Shown here: in pieces, positions 1-9,166 of the stretch | Layout: the number at the start of each line of letters is the position of its first letter | Numbering within the stretch: the stretch's first letter is position 1 | NCBI GenBank assembly: GCA_014804365.1 | Contig: JAAUZX010000024.1 | Span: forward strand, 19,470-83,469 | DNA length: 64,000 nucleotides | From: Lachnospiraceae bacterium | GTDB lineage: Bacteria; Bacillota; Clostridia; Lachnospirales; Lachnospiraceae | Reading direction: 5' to 3' | Made by a program: the position numbers and the translations under genes | The notes under the pieces: model-generated | The model's input: only the letters and a program-made list of their open reading frames with translations | What the model was told of the DNA's origin: nothing | Databases searched by the model: none

Positions 1-1263
1 GAGGAAGCGGTAACGTATATGACAGGCACGGTGAAACCTGTATTAACAGAGCTTACTACAGTGGCGGAAGACCTGATGGATCTAAATGTTGAGATGGGTG
101 ATGCAACTTCGAGCAAACTTTCGCGGAATTCATATCTCATGATAGTGCTTATTCTGATTGTTACAGTAATAGCTGTATTTGTATCGATGAAGCTTGCAAA
201 ATTTGCAACGGGTCTGTTTGTAGAGCCTATCAATAATGTGATGAATGCTACGGCGGAGCTGGCTAAAGGAAATCTGAATATTGATATCCATAAAGTGCAT
301 AACGATGAGATCGGTGATATGACGGAGTCCTTTAATGAAGCGATTACCATGCTCAAGCAATGTATCAGTGAACTGGAGATAGCGCTTGATGAAGTGGCAG
401 GCGGAGATTTCAATATCACTGCAAATGTGAGTGGTTTCCGCGGTGACTTTGAGGTTCTGGGCAGCTCCGTTACAACAATTACTGACAGATTGAGCGATAC
501 ACTTCAGAATATCAGTGAATCATCGCAGCAGGTGGCATTAGGGGCAACCCAGCTTGCCGAGAGTTCACAGACATTGGCAGAAGGCGCGACCGATCAGGCT
601 GCTTCCGTAGAGGAGCTGACTGCTACGATCCAGAATATCACAGAGAATGTGGTGGAGACGACAGCGAGAGCAAATCAGTCTTCTAAGGATGCTGCAAGCT
701 TTAGGGAAGAGGCTGAAAAGAGCAATGAGGATATTAAGCAGTTGAATAACGCGATGGAGAAGATTAATGAGACATCCAAGGCAATTGCTAATATCATCGG
801 TGATATTGAAGATATCGCATCCCAGACGAATCTGTTGTCACTGAATGCTTCCATCGAGGCTGCAAGAGCAGGTGAAGCCGGAAGAGGTTTTGCAGTTGTG
901 GCAGATCAGATCGGTAAGCTGGCGACAGACAGTGCTGCTTCAGCAGTGAAGACAAAGGACCTTATCGAAAACTCACTCAAAGAGATTGAGCTTGGTAATG
1001 AGATAACGGGAAAAACAACGGCGGCGATCGAATCTGTTATCAATGGCATTTCGATGCTGGCAAGTTCTACCAAAGAAATCAGCAACTTGTCTGATGCACA
1101 GGCAGATTCCATGAAGCAGTTAGAGCTGGCTGTAGAGCAGATTGCAAACGTAATACAGAACAATTCTGCATCGGCGCAGGAGACTTCGGCAACCAGTCAG
1201 GAGTTATCTGCACAGTCCACCAATTTGGAAGAGTTGGTAGGACAATTCAGGTTAAAATATTAA
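1..1263 (+). CDS. methyl-accepting chemotaxis protein, 5' truncated by the window edge
   Basis: Frame is open to base 1; TM segment, HAMP-like region, and MCP hairpin signature '[37 protein letters not shown]'. Confidence 0.93.
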   Translation, partial: EEAVTYMTGTVKPVLTELTTVAEDLMDLNVEMGDATSSKLSRNSYLMIVLILIVTVIAVFVSMKLAKFATGLFVEPINNVMNATAELAKGNLNIDIHKVHNDEIGDMTESFNEAITMLKQCISELEIALDEVAGGDFNITANVSGFRGDFEVLGSSVTTITDRLSDTLQNISESSQQVALGATQLAESSQTLAEGATDQAASVEELTATIQNITENVVETTARANQSSKDAASFREEAEKSNEDIKQLNNAMEKINETSKAIANIIGDIEDIASQTNLLSLNASIEAARAGEAGRGFAVVADQIGKLATDSAASAVKTKDLIENSLKEIELGNEITGKTTAAIESVINGISMLASSTKEISNLSDAQADSMKQLELAVEQIANVIQNNSASAQETSATSQELSAQSTNLEELVGQFRLKY

Positions 1264-1382
1264 TGGTATTATTTAGAACAACTTATTTACAGTACATTTG
1301 TAATTATATACAGCATATATTCGATTTTCAAATTGTGAAGAAATCATTTATTGTTTAAGAAACGATGTAGAAAGAGTTTGCA

Positions 1383-1421
1383 GGAAGGCATCCGGTTCCA
1401 TAGAATCGGGTGCCTTTTTAC
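1383..1421 (+). terminator. Rho-independent terminator-like hairpin
   Basis: aggcatccggttc-cata-gaatcgggtgcct followed by ttttt. Confidence 0.6.
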
Positions 1422-1634
1422 GGCTTGTGCGCCATGGAGCACTCTAACGGGTGGGAGTCCCGAATATGACTGGATAAACGATATTCAAAGAGAAATATCT
1501 TTGAATGGACTTTGCTACAGTTGTTGTGCTATACTATTTGAAATGGGCTGATATTAGAAAAATAAGCAGGGAAAAAGACTGATGGATTTTTACGGTAAAA
1601 TGGACGATAAAATGTGATATAGGAGAAACTCTCC

Positions 1635-1943
1635 ATGATAGACAAAGAAACATTTCATCCGCTCAACTACATAAAAAAAGAAGAATACTCCGGCAGTATG
1701 GAGGGTATGCGTTATATGCTTAAGAAAATAAAAAGCGGAGAGGATGACGTGATTAGAGTGACGATTTGGCCGGAACCGCTTAATATGCTGCGTACGCCGG
1801 AACATCTCAGAGAGTCAATCGAAGTGCCCCTCACCGAAGTGGGGGTGGAACAGGCCGCGGACTGGCTTAATGAACAATATGAAAGCCGCAGGGATTATTG
1901 GCTGGAAAAGAGGAACCGTCCTTGGACGGAGCTCGCATATTGA
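1635..1943 (+). CDS. hypothetical protein (102 aa)
   Basis: ORF with coding-like composition preceded by aggaga; no family recognised. Confidence 0.65.
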   Translation: MIDKETFHPLNYIKKEEYSGSMEGMRYMLKKIKSGEDDVIRVTIWPEPLNMLRTPEHLRESIEVPLTEVGVEQAADWLNEQYESRRDYWLEKRNRPWTELAY

Positions 1944-2125
1944 CTGAAAAAGTCGAACATAGTACACAAGATTTACATAAAATTTTATGCAATTTGTAGA
2001 AAAAGACAGAAATTCTTGATTTTTCCACAATATGTAGAGTATAATAAACGTACAAGTTGACATAAAGCTAAAAAGAGAAACGGAAGACAGATCAGACGGA
2101 AAATTAGTTTTATGGGGGTGGTATT

Positions 2126-2404
2126 GTGGAACCAATCAATTTTAACGCACTTTTTTTTAATCATGAAATTCCATTCTGCAAGGTATACAGCATGGAAAGT
2201 AAGGATAAATTGGAAAAACTGCTTGTGACGAATCGAATCTCTTTTTTTGTGGAATGGCAGGAAAAGAAATTTTGGCAGCGGTTTTTCGACGAAACGGCTG
2301 AGAAGAATGTGTTTACGATTCGTATTAATGAGGCCGATTGTGTGCTTGCACGGGATCTTGTGGAAGGGATCGAATGCGTGATGCTGGGAGCAGAGGCAGT
2401 GTGA
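2126..2404 (+). CDS. hypothetical protein (92 aa)
   Basis: ORF with GTG start context preceded by gggggtgg; no family recognised. Confidence 0.6.
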   Translation: MEPINFNALFFNHEIPFCKVYSMESKDKLEKLLVTNRISFFVEWQEKKFWQRFFDETAEKNVFTIRINEADCVLARDLVEGIECVMLGAEAV

Positions 2405-2505
2405 TGAGGTGCCGGGATATGGTTCCGCGCGAGAAGAATATATGATAGAATAGCTCTGAGAGAGATCTTGGGGCTTTTTTTACGGGATAAGGATGGTAGA
2501 GATAA

Positions 2506-3762
2506 ATGGAGTACAATGCGAAGAGAAAAAGCGCGGTAGATAAGAAATTGGATAAAGGAACGGGAGTACGGCTCTGCGCTGTGGCCGGAAAATGCGGCGG
2601 GTGTCAGTATATCGACGTGCCCTATAAAGAGCAGCTCAAAAAGAAGCAGAAGCAGGTGGAACTTCTTCTGAATAAATATGGCAAGGTTGGCGAGATCATC
2701 GGTATGGAACGGCCGGAGCACTATCGTAATAAGGTGCATGCCGTTTTTGATTTTCAGAAAGGCAAAGGGATCGTGTCGGGGATCTACCGAGAGGGCACTC
2801 ATGATGTGATACCTGTGGATAGCTGTCTTCTGGAAGACCGCAAAGCGGATGAGATCATCGTGTCCGTCAGGGAGTTGGCGAAATCTTTTAAAATCAAGAC
2901 ATATGATGAGGACACGGGCTATGGGCTGCTGCGGCATGTGCTGGTTCGCGTGGGACATACTACCGGACAGATTATGGTGGTTTTGGTACTGGGTTCGCCC
3001 ATATTACCATCTAAAAAGAATTTTATAAATGCGTTATGTAAACTACATTCCGAAATCACAACCATAGTTCTGAATGTGAACAATAAAAGGACGAGCATGG
3101 TTTTGGGTGACAAAGAACAGGTGCTTTACGGTAAGGGATATATCGAGGATGAACTGTGCGGCAGAACTTTTCGCATTTCTTCCCAGTCATTCTATCAGGT
3201 CAATGCGGTGCAGACGCAGAAATTGTATGACAAGGCGATAGAGTATGCCGCATTGACGGGATGTGAGACTGTGATCGACGCATACTGCGGTATCGGTACG
3301 ATTGGACTAGCCGCAGCTAAGCAGGCTAAGAAGGTGATCGGCGTAGAGATGAATCAGGCGGCGGTGAGGGACGCTGTGACTAATGCAAAGATCAACGGTA
3401 TCAGGAATGTTAATTTCTATCAAAACGATGCGGGGAAATTCATGGTACAGCTTGCGGAGGCGGGAGAAAAAGTGGATGTTGTATTCATGGACCCGCCCAG
3501 AAGCGGGAGTACGGAGGAATTCATGGATGCTATTTGTAAACTCCGTCCGGAGCGGATCGTATATATTTCCTGCAACCCGGAAACTTTGGCGAGAGATCTG
3601 GAATATCTGACCGGTAAGGGTACTGCAGGAAATGCGGGTGGAAGAAAAGGTGAGAGAAGCGGGAAAGGGTATCAGGTGGCGGAGATTACGCCGGTGGATA
3701 TGTTTCCGTATACGGGGCATGTTGAGACTGTCTGCCTGCTATCGCGCAAATCCCCGGTTTAA
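2506..3762 (+). CDS. rlmD: 23S rRNA (uracil-5-)-methyltransferase, RlmD/RumA family
   Basis: Motifs 'CGGCQYIDVPYKEQLKKK', 'VIDAYCGIGTIGLAAA', 'FMDPPRSG', 'IVYISCNPETLARDL'. Confidence 0.92.
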   Translation: MEYNAKRKSAVDKKLDKGTGVRLCAVAGKCGGCQYIDVPYKEQLKKKQKQVELLLNKYGKVGEIIGMERPEHYRNKVHAVFDFQKGKGIVSGIYREGTHDVIPVDSCLLEDRKADEIIVSVRELAKSFKIKTYDEDTGYGLLRHVLVRVGHTTGQIMVVLVLGSPILPSKKNFINALCKLHSEITTIVLNVNNKRTSMVLGDKEQVLYGKGYIEDELCGRTFRISSQSFYQVNAVQTQKLYDKAIEYAALTGCETVIDAYCGIGTIGLAAAKQAKKVIGVEMNQAAVRDAVTNAKINGIRNVNFYQNDAGKFMVQLAEAGEKVDVVFMDPPRSGSTEEFMDAICKLRPERIVYISCNPETLARDLEYLTGKGTAGNAGGRKGERSGKGYQVAEITPVDMFPYTGHVETVCLLSRKSPV

Positions 3763-3828
3763 GCGGACTTCAGGGCTTTTTGAAGAATATAGGTTTTATT
3801 TAAGTTGATTTAAAAGGAGCGTTGTGAT

Positions 3829-4860
3829 ATGAGATTTATAGGTTGTAAAACCTTATTGTTGGAAGATATAAAGCAGGTGATTGACGAGAAAGCACCGGAT
3901 GCAGAAAGTCTATGTGATATCTTCTCCGGAACAGCTACAGTAGCTCGATATTTTAAACAGTGGTATAGAGTGTATTCTAATGACTTGCTCTATTTTTCTT
4001 ACGTTCTTCAGATGGGAACAATTGAAAATGATAGTGTTCCATCATTTGAGAAGTTGAAGGCTGAATTAAAGATTGATGATCCGATAGACTATTTTAATGG
4101 TCTTGAAGCAGGAGATATGGAATCCTTGCCAAAGGAAAACAGATTCTTTCAGAATACATATGCCCCTATGGGTGGGAGAATGTATATGACGGATGAAAAT
4201 GCACTGAGAATAGATTTTGCCAGAAACACAGTAGAAGATTGGAAGAAAAATGAGTTGATAACTGACAACGAATATTATTATCTGGTTGCCTGCATTGTTG
4301 AGGGCATTCCATTTGTTTCAAATATTTCAGGAACATACGGTGCTTTTCATAAAACGTGGGAGAGACGTTCTTACAAAAAATATGAATTGTTCAGATTGGA
4401 TGTTACCTCAAATGGTAAAGAAAATAGATGCTTCAATGGAGATGGAGTTGAGGTAATAAAGGAACTTAGCGGAGATATTCTTTACATCGATCCGCCATAT
4501 AACGGAAGACAGTATTTACCTAATTATCATGTTTTGGAGACAGCGGCAAAATACGACTTTCCGGAGGTGCGTGGATTAACCGCGCAAAGACCTTATGAGG
4601 ATGCAAAGTCAGATTTTTGCCTTAAGACGAAGGTTGTAGCTGCCTTTGATAGATTAATCCAAAATGCTCAATTCAAACATATTATATTGAGCTATAGTAC
4701 GGATGGTCTAATGACAGTTGAAGATATTGAGAAAGTAATGAAGAAGTATGGTAAACCAGAAACTTTCAAGATATATTGGATTCCTTATAGAAGGTATAAG
4801 AGTAGAGCTCAAGGTGAAAAAGAAGAATTAAAAGAGATGTTAGTATACATTGAGAAATAG
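3829..4860 (+). CDS. DNA adenine methyltransferase, D12 class (M1)
   Basis: 'LCDIFSGTATVARYFK' SAM motif; 'DILYIDPPYNGRQYLPNYHVLETAAKYD' catalytic DPPY. Confidence 0.88.
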   Translation: MRFIGCKTLLLEDIKQVIDEKAPDAESLCDIFSGTATVARYFKQWYRVYSNDLLYFSYVLQMGTIENDSVPSFEKLKAELKIDDPIDYFNGLEAGDMESLPKENRFFQNTYAPMGGRMYMTDENALRIDFARNTVEDWKKNELITDNEYYYLVACIVEGIPFVSNISGTYGAFHKTWERRSYKKYELFRLDVTSNGKENRCFNGDGVEVIKELSGDILYIDPPYNGRQYLPNYHVLETAAKYDFPEVRGLTAQRPYEDAKSDFCLKTKVVAAFDRLIQNAQFKHIILSYSTDGLMTVEDIEKVMKKYGKPETFKIYWIPYRRYKSRAQGEKEELKEMLVYIEK

Positions 4861-4865
4861 GTGAG

Positions 4866-5762
4866 ATGATGAAGTATATAAAAAGCCCATTAAACTATAC
4901 GGGTGGAAAATACAAAATACTTTCTCCGATATTTGAAATATTTCCTGAGAAAATTGGCACTTTTGTTGACTTGTTTGCAGGAGGGTTTAATGTCGGAATA
5001 AATGTGAATGCGGATAAAATAATCTGTAATGATCAGATTACTTATCTGATTGAATTATATGAGTATCTGGCTGAGACAAGTACTGACGCTATAATTTCCG
5101 CAATTAAAGAGAGAATTGATGAATTTAAACTAACACAGCAGAATGTTGATGGTTATAATGCACTTAGAGATAGGTATAATGAGTCCAAAAACATAGTAGA
5201 TTTTTTTGTTCTAACATTTTATGCGTTTAATCATCAGATAAGATTTAATAATAGCCAAATGTTTAATACGCCTTTTGGAAAAGAAAGAAGCAGCTATAAT
5301 TCCTCAATTGAGAAAAATCTCATAAGATTTTGTGAAGCGCTGAAAAGCAAAAAAATAGAGTTTTATAATAAAGATTTTTTGGGACTGGATTTATCAGAGC
5401 TTGGCGCAGGGGACCTTGTATATTGTGATCCGCCGTATCTTATTTCTACGGGCTCTTATAATGATGGAAAACGTGGTTTTAAAGATTGGACACCTATCGA
5501 AGAGCAGCAGTTGTTAGATTTATTAGATAGATTAAGTACCCAGGGTGTCAGATTTGCTCTTTCCAATGTTTTGTACCATAAGGGAATGAGTAATGATTTA
5601 TTGATCGAGTGGAGTAAGAAATATAAAGTTTACTATATTGATAAAACATATTCGAATTGCAGTTATCAATTTAAAGATAGAGGTACAAAAACGGTAGAGG
5701 TTGTAATAACTAATTTTGAGAGTGAGGGATATGTGCAATGGCAGCAAGAAAGTCTGTTTTAA
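4866..5762 (+). CDS. DNA adenine methyltransferase, Dam/D12 class (M2)
   Basis: 'KSPLNYTGGKYKIL', 'FVDLFAGGFNVG', 'DLVYCDPPYLISTGSYN'. Confidence 0.92.
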   Translation: MMKYIKSPLNYTGGKYKILSPIFEIFPEKIGTFVDLFAGGFNVGINVNADKIICNDQITYLIELYEYLAETSTDAIISAIKERIDEFKLTQQNVDGYNALRDRYNESKNIVDFFVLTFYAFNHQIRFNNSQMFNTPFGKERSSYNSSIEKNLIRFCEALKSKKIEFYNKDFLGLDLSELGAGDLVYCDPPYLISTGSYNDGKRGFKDWTPIEEQQLLDLLDRLSTQGVRFALSNVLYHKGMSNDLLIEWSKKYKVYYIDKTYSNCSYQFKDRGTKTVEVVITNFESEGYVQWQQESLF

Positions 5763-6874
5763 ACACAGAGGTTATTGAAAGGAAACTCTCTGAAGCCGGA
5801 ATAAGTGATATTGAGGCAATAATCAAGGAGATTGAGGCACAAGTTAATAAAACAGTTAAACAAAAGATAAAAGAAGCTCAACCATATGTAAATGAGGCTT
5901 ATGATAATGGTGAAAGCTTTCTGGATATCTATCCTGATTATGATTTAAAAAAGCTGCCTAATTGGGTTATTGAGAAGATCGATACCGCCAGGGTGATTGG
6001 TAATTCAAAGCAGACGGTAATTTTACCGGACGGAAGGAAATATCAGCTCGATAATACGTTAAATCATATGGCTGGCGGTGAGTGGACATATTTTATTAAT
6101 TCGGTTATTAATACTGCGTATAAGACTTCCGGAGAAGATTCGTTTGCACACAAAATAAGAAAAATTCACCCAACACCAAAACCGCCTCAATTAATGCGAG
6201 ATATTATTCAGTTTTTTACAAAGGAAAATGAACTGGTCTTTGATTATTTTATGGGGGTAGGCGGAACTCTGCTGGGCGCCGGTGTGTGTGGGCGAAGAGC
6301 TGTGGGGGTTGATTTAAATCCTGTTTATATAGATGCATATAAGCGTGCAGCTAACGAAATAGGAGTTCAGGAGTTTGAGTGTGTTGAAGGAGATTGTCTT
6401 GAGATACTGGCGGACAATGAGAGAATGAGAAATGTACTCGGGAACGATGAAATCAGCTTAGTGCTAATCGATCCGCCGTACGGAAACATGATGAGCCGCG
6501 AAAAAACGGGAGCAGATATTAAGGTGTATGGCAATGTGGCAACGCCATTTACAGATAGCGATAAAGATTTTGGAAATCTGGAATTAGATTGCTTCTTTGA
6601 TAGGTTAAAGGAATCTGTTGAAAGAGTAATGCCATATATGAAGAAGCGTGGCCACGTTGTAATCTTTATTAAAGACTTACAGCCTGATGGCAAAAATACA
6701 AACTTACTTCATGCGGAAATTGTTGATAAGTTAAATGAGATACAAAATTTAAATTATAAGGGAATGAAAATATGGGCGGACCAAACTGCAAAGTTATTTC
6801 CTTATGGTTATCCGTTTTCATTTGTTGCAAATCAAATACATCAATATATTTTGGTATTTAGAAAAGAGAAGTAG
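5738..6874 (+). CDS. DNA methyltransferase, third of the cluster (N4/N6-type)
   Basis: 'HPTPKPPQLMRDIIQFFT', 'VFDYFMGVGGTLLGAGVCGRRAVGVDLNPVYI', 'VLIDPPYGNMM'; overlaps the M2 3' end by 25 nt. Confidence 0.85.
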   Translation: MAARKSVLNTEVIERKLSEAGISDIEAIIKEIEAQVNKTVKQKIKEAQPYVNEAYDNGESFLDIYPDYDLKKLPNWVIEKIDTARVIGNSKQTVILPDGRKYQLDNTLNHMAGGEWTYFINSVINTAYKTSGEDSFAHKIRKIHPTPKPPQLMRDIIQFFTKENELVFDYFMGVGGTLLGAGVCGRRAVGVDLNPVYIDAYKRAANEIGVQEFECVEGDCLEILADNERMRNVLGNDEISLVLIDPPYGNMMSREKTGADIKVYGNVATPFTDSDKDFGNLELDCFFDRLKESVERVMPYMKKRGHVVIFIKDLQPDGKNTNLLHAEIVDKLNEIQNLNYKGMKIWADQTAKLFPYGYPFSFVANQIHQYILVFRKEK

Positions 6875-6897
6875 CACACTGCCACTTCTCTTCTTTG

Positions 6898-8277
6898 TTA
6901 TATAATACCTTCATTATGAAATATATTAATCCAAGGTGTCGGAGCTGTAGGATTAATATAAATATGTCCATGTATATCAATATAGATAAGAACTCTATTG
7001 TGTGGAAGACCTGGATGACGGCCACCAAAAATAGAAACAGCACGATATAAATTGCACCCTGCATACCCTATACAGTTATTGATAAGGTATTCGTTTTCTA
7101 TATGCGCATATGAATCAACTTCTATAATACCTTGATTAAGCGTTTGATACTTCTTACCCTCAATAACTGTAACAAGATTGTTTACCGGATCGTAGAAAAC
7201 AACATCGGGCATGAGCGTTGCTTTTGGAACCGGAATAGCCTGGTTTTGTCTGGAAATGAAATAACACTTTTCACAGCCGGCATGATTGTGGAAAATAGGT
7301 AATAATCCATTATTTTCTGCAATTATATGCAAGAAAATAGAAGTAACTTTTTCTGAGCGGGCTTCATAGTGCCAATATGATGTAGGTAGTGCCAAATTTG
7401 GAATAATAATACCGTCTAGCTGCACGCCTAATAATCTGCATATGTATAGTAATTTATTGCCACGAGCCCTGTTGACCATCGTTTGTGTAATTCCATGCTG
7501 CGTTACAATTATTGGGTTAGTATAGCCCAGCGAACGTAATCCGGAGGCGATTACTGCGACGGTACCGATGCCGGGATCATGAGTCATGCCGCCGTTCTTT
7601 ACAAGTCTAATTGACATTGTAATGTAACCAGGATTAGAATTATCAATTCGTGTAGCGACACCATATCTTGGGGGAGCCATATTATTTTTGAAATTAATCA
7701 GTTCATTTAAATCGGCGAATGGGTGGTAGTTAAACATATATGGTTCTTTGCCAATTATTTTAATACCGAGATTTAAATATATATTTGTTCCGAATATATT
7801 AGTGTCAGTAGGATCACTATGATCTGGGTTATAGTCATTGCAATAAAGCATGTACTGACGTGTTTGCGGATAAAAATAGCGAGCATATACAAATTTTATT
7901 CCGCGTTGAAAAATACCAGAATTTCTGGATTCTTTGTCAGAAGTTTTGGTCTCTTCGATTACCATTAGCGGAATGTCAGTTCCATTCTCAACAGGTTTTT
8001 GGTCCTGATAAAATAATAGATAATCACAAAAACTAGAGCCGCCGGAAGCGCAGCAGAGAATTATGTGTGCGACATTACGGATGCTGACTCCGAAGAGTTC
8101 GTACTCAAATGAAAATGTACCATCCGGATTATATAATGGTCTGATTTGTGGTAGGGTGACATCAATTATTGTCTGGCCAAAATCAACCGAAAATTGTGAG
8201 AGAATTGACATGACAGTGCTTATCTTAGGACATTCTTCAGTTAATAACCATATGTTGGGCATGCTGTTTACCTCCAA
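6898..8277 (-). CDS. putative restriction endonuclease, large subunit (459 aa; true start may be 8262)
   Basis: Adjacent to and convergent with three MTases; 'MPDVVFYDPVNNLVTVIEGKK' fits PD-X(n)-ExK; second candidate acidic/Lys site 'MVIEETKTSDKESRN'. Confidence 0.65.
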   Translation of the reverse strand: MEVNSMPNIWLLTEECPKISTVMSILSQFSVDFGQTIIDVTLPQIRPLYNPDGTFSFEYELFGVSIRNVAHIILCCASGGSSFCDYLLFYQDQKPVENGTDIPLMVIEETKTSDKESRNSGIFQRGIKFVYARYFYPQTRQYMLYCNDYNPDHSDPTDTNIFGTNIYLNLGIKIIGKEPYMFNYHPFADLNELINFKNNMAPPRYGVATRIDNSNPGYITMSIRLVKNGGMTHDPGIGTVAVIASGLRSLGYTNPIIVTQHGITQTMVNRARGNKLLYICRLLGVQLDGIIIPNLALPTSYWHYEARSEKVTSIFLHIIAENNGLLPIFHNHAGCEKCYFISRQNQAIPVPKATLMPDVVFYDPVNNLVTVIEGKKYQTLNQGIIEVDSYAHIENEYLINNCIGYAGCNLYRAVSIFGGRHPGLPHNRVLIYIDIHGHIYINPTAPTPWINIFHNEGII

Positions 8278-8287
8278 TCATATTAGT

Positions 8288-8833
8288 TTATATGCAGTTC
8301 ACTAGTAATGAATTGTATAGTTCTTCAATAGGGCGAAGATCAGTATCATACATTACATAGTTGTTTAGATAACCATTATTCTCGATTCTGTTGGCTTTAC
8401 GCATATCTTGATATGAGTACCAGCCTAAGAGCTTGACCGCATTCCGTTCCGCGAACAATCGTGCTGAGATGAAGATGTCTTTGGGGTGAGATCGGGCCTG
8501 CTCAACCATCTCAAGTGTTCGAGTATGAAATGATTTTGTCCGGGTTTTAATGTCAAATAAGTATTGTTTGTTTGCAGTTGATAATAGAAAATCATACTCA
8601 TCACGTTCTTGAGGTGATGAATGATCTTCGACAAATGGAATTTTATTCTCAATAAGGAACATTTTGAATCCTTTTTCGCCCAGTTTTCCCTCTAACATTT
8701 TTTGCTGCTTATTATTTAATCCTCCTGCATGAAAATCGTGTCTGTTTGATGTATAAGCACGAGAGGATTGTGCATAAGTAAGCGCTTCTTGATATAGATC
8801 AGGGGTGATAATGTATTCTTCTCTTAAAATCAT
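8288..8833 (-). CDS. putative PD-(D/E)XK nuclease, possible small restriction subunit (181 aa)
   Basis: 'ERDEYDFLLSTANKQYLFDIKTRTK' matches E..D-X(n)-DxK core; immediately upstream of and co-oriented with the large subunit. Confidence 0.65.
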   Translation of the reverse strand: MILREEYIITPDLYQEALTYAQSSRAYTSNRHDFHAGGLNNKQQKMLEGKLGEKGFKMFLIENKIPFVEDHSSPQERDEYDFLLSTANKQYLFDIKTRTKSFHTRTLEMVEQARSHPKDIFISARLFAERNAVKLLGWYSYQDMRKANRIENNGYLNNYVMYDTDLRPIEELYNSLLVNCI

Positions 8834-9166
8834 ATCTTTACTCTCCTAAATTGTTTTTCTTTTGAGCTAAGTTAAGTCCCAAGATAAGCCACAAAACAGT
8901 CGCGATGTCCGGGAGTATAATCATCTTCTTCCTCAATAAATCCCATTCCGCATGGGCGTTTAAATAGGTTTTTTCTTAGGTTTCGATTTGGGGAAGAACG
9001 GATATAAGTTTCAAATCCATATATAACCTACAAAAATAAATACATTATGTACATTATAGCAAAAAACGAACGACTTTCATATACCTTCTTGGTAAAAATG
9101 TTGATATATGTTATTATAGCATGTGTGAAAAAAATCACAAAATATTTTTCTTGGGAGGTCAACTAT

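Noticed and set aside
2161-2958. 265-aa minus-strand ORF opposite rlmD and the small upstream gene
   Set aside because: Antisense to a well-supported CDS; composition and Ser/Leu/His-rich translation look like a shadow ORF.
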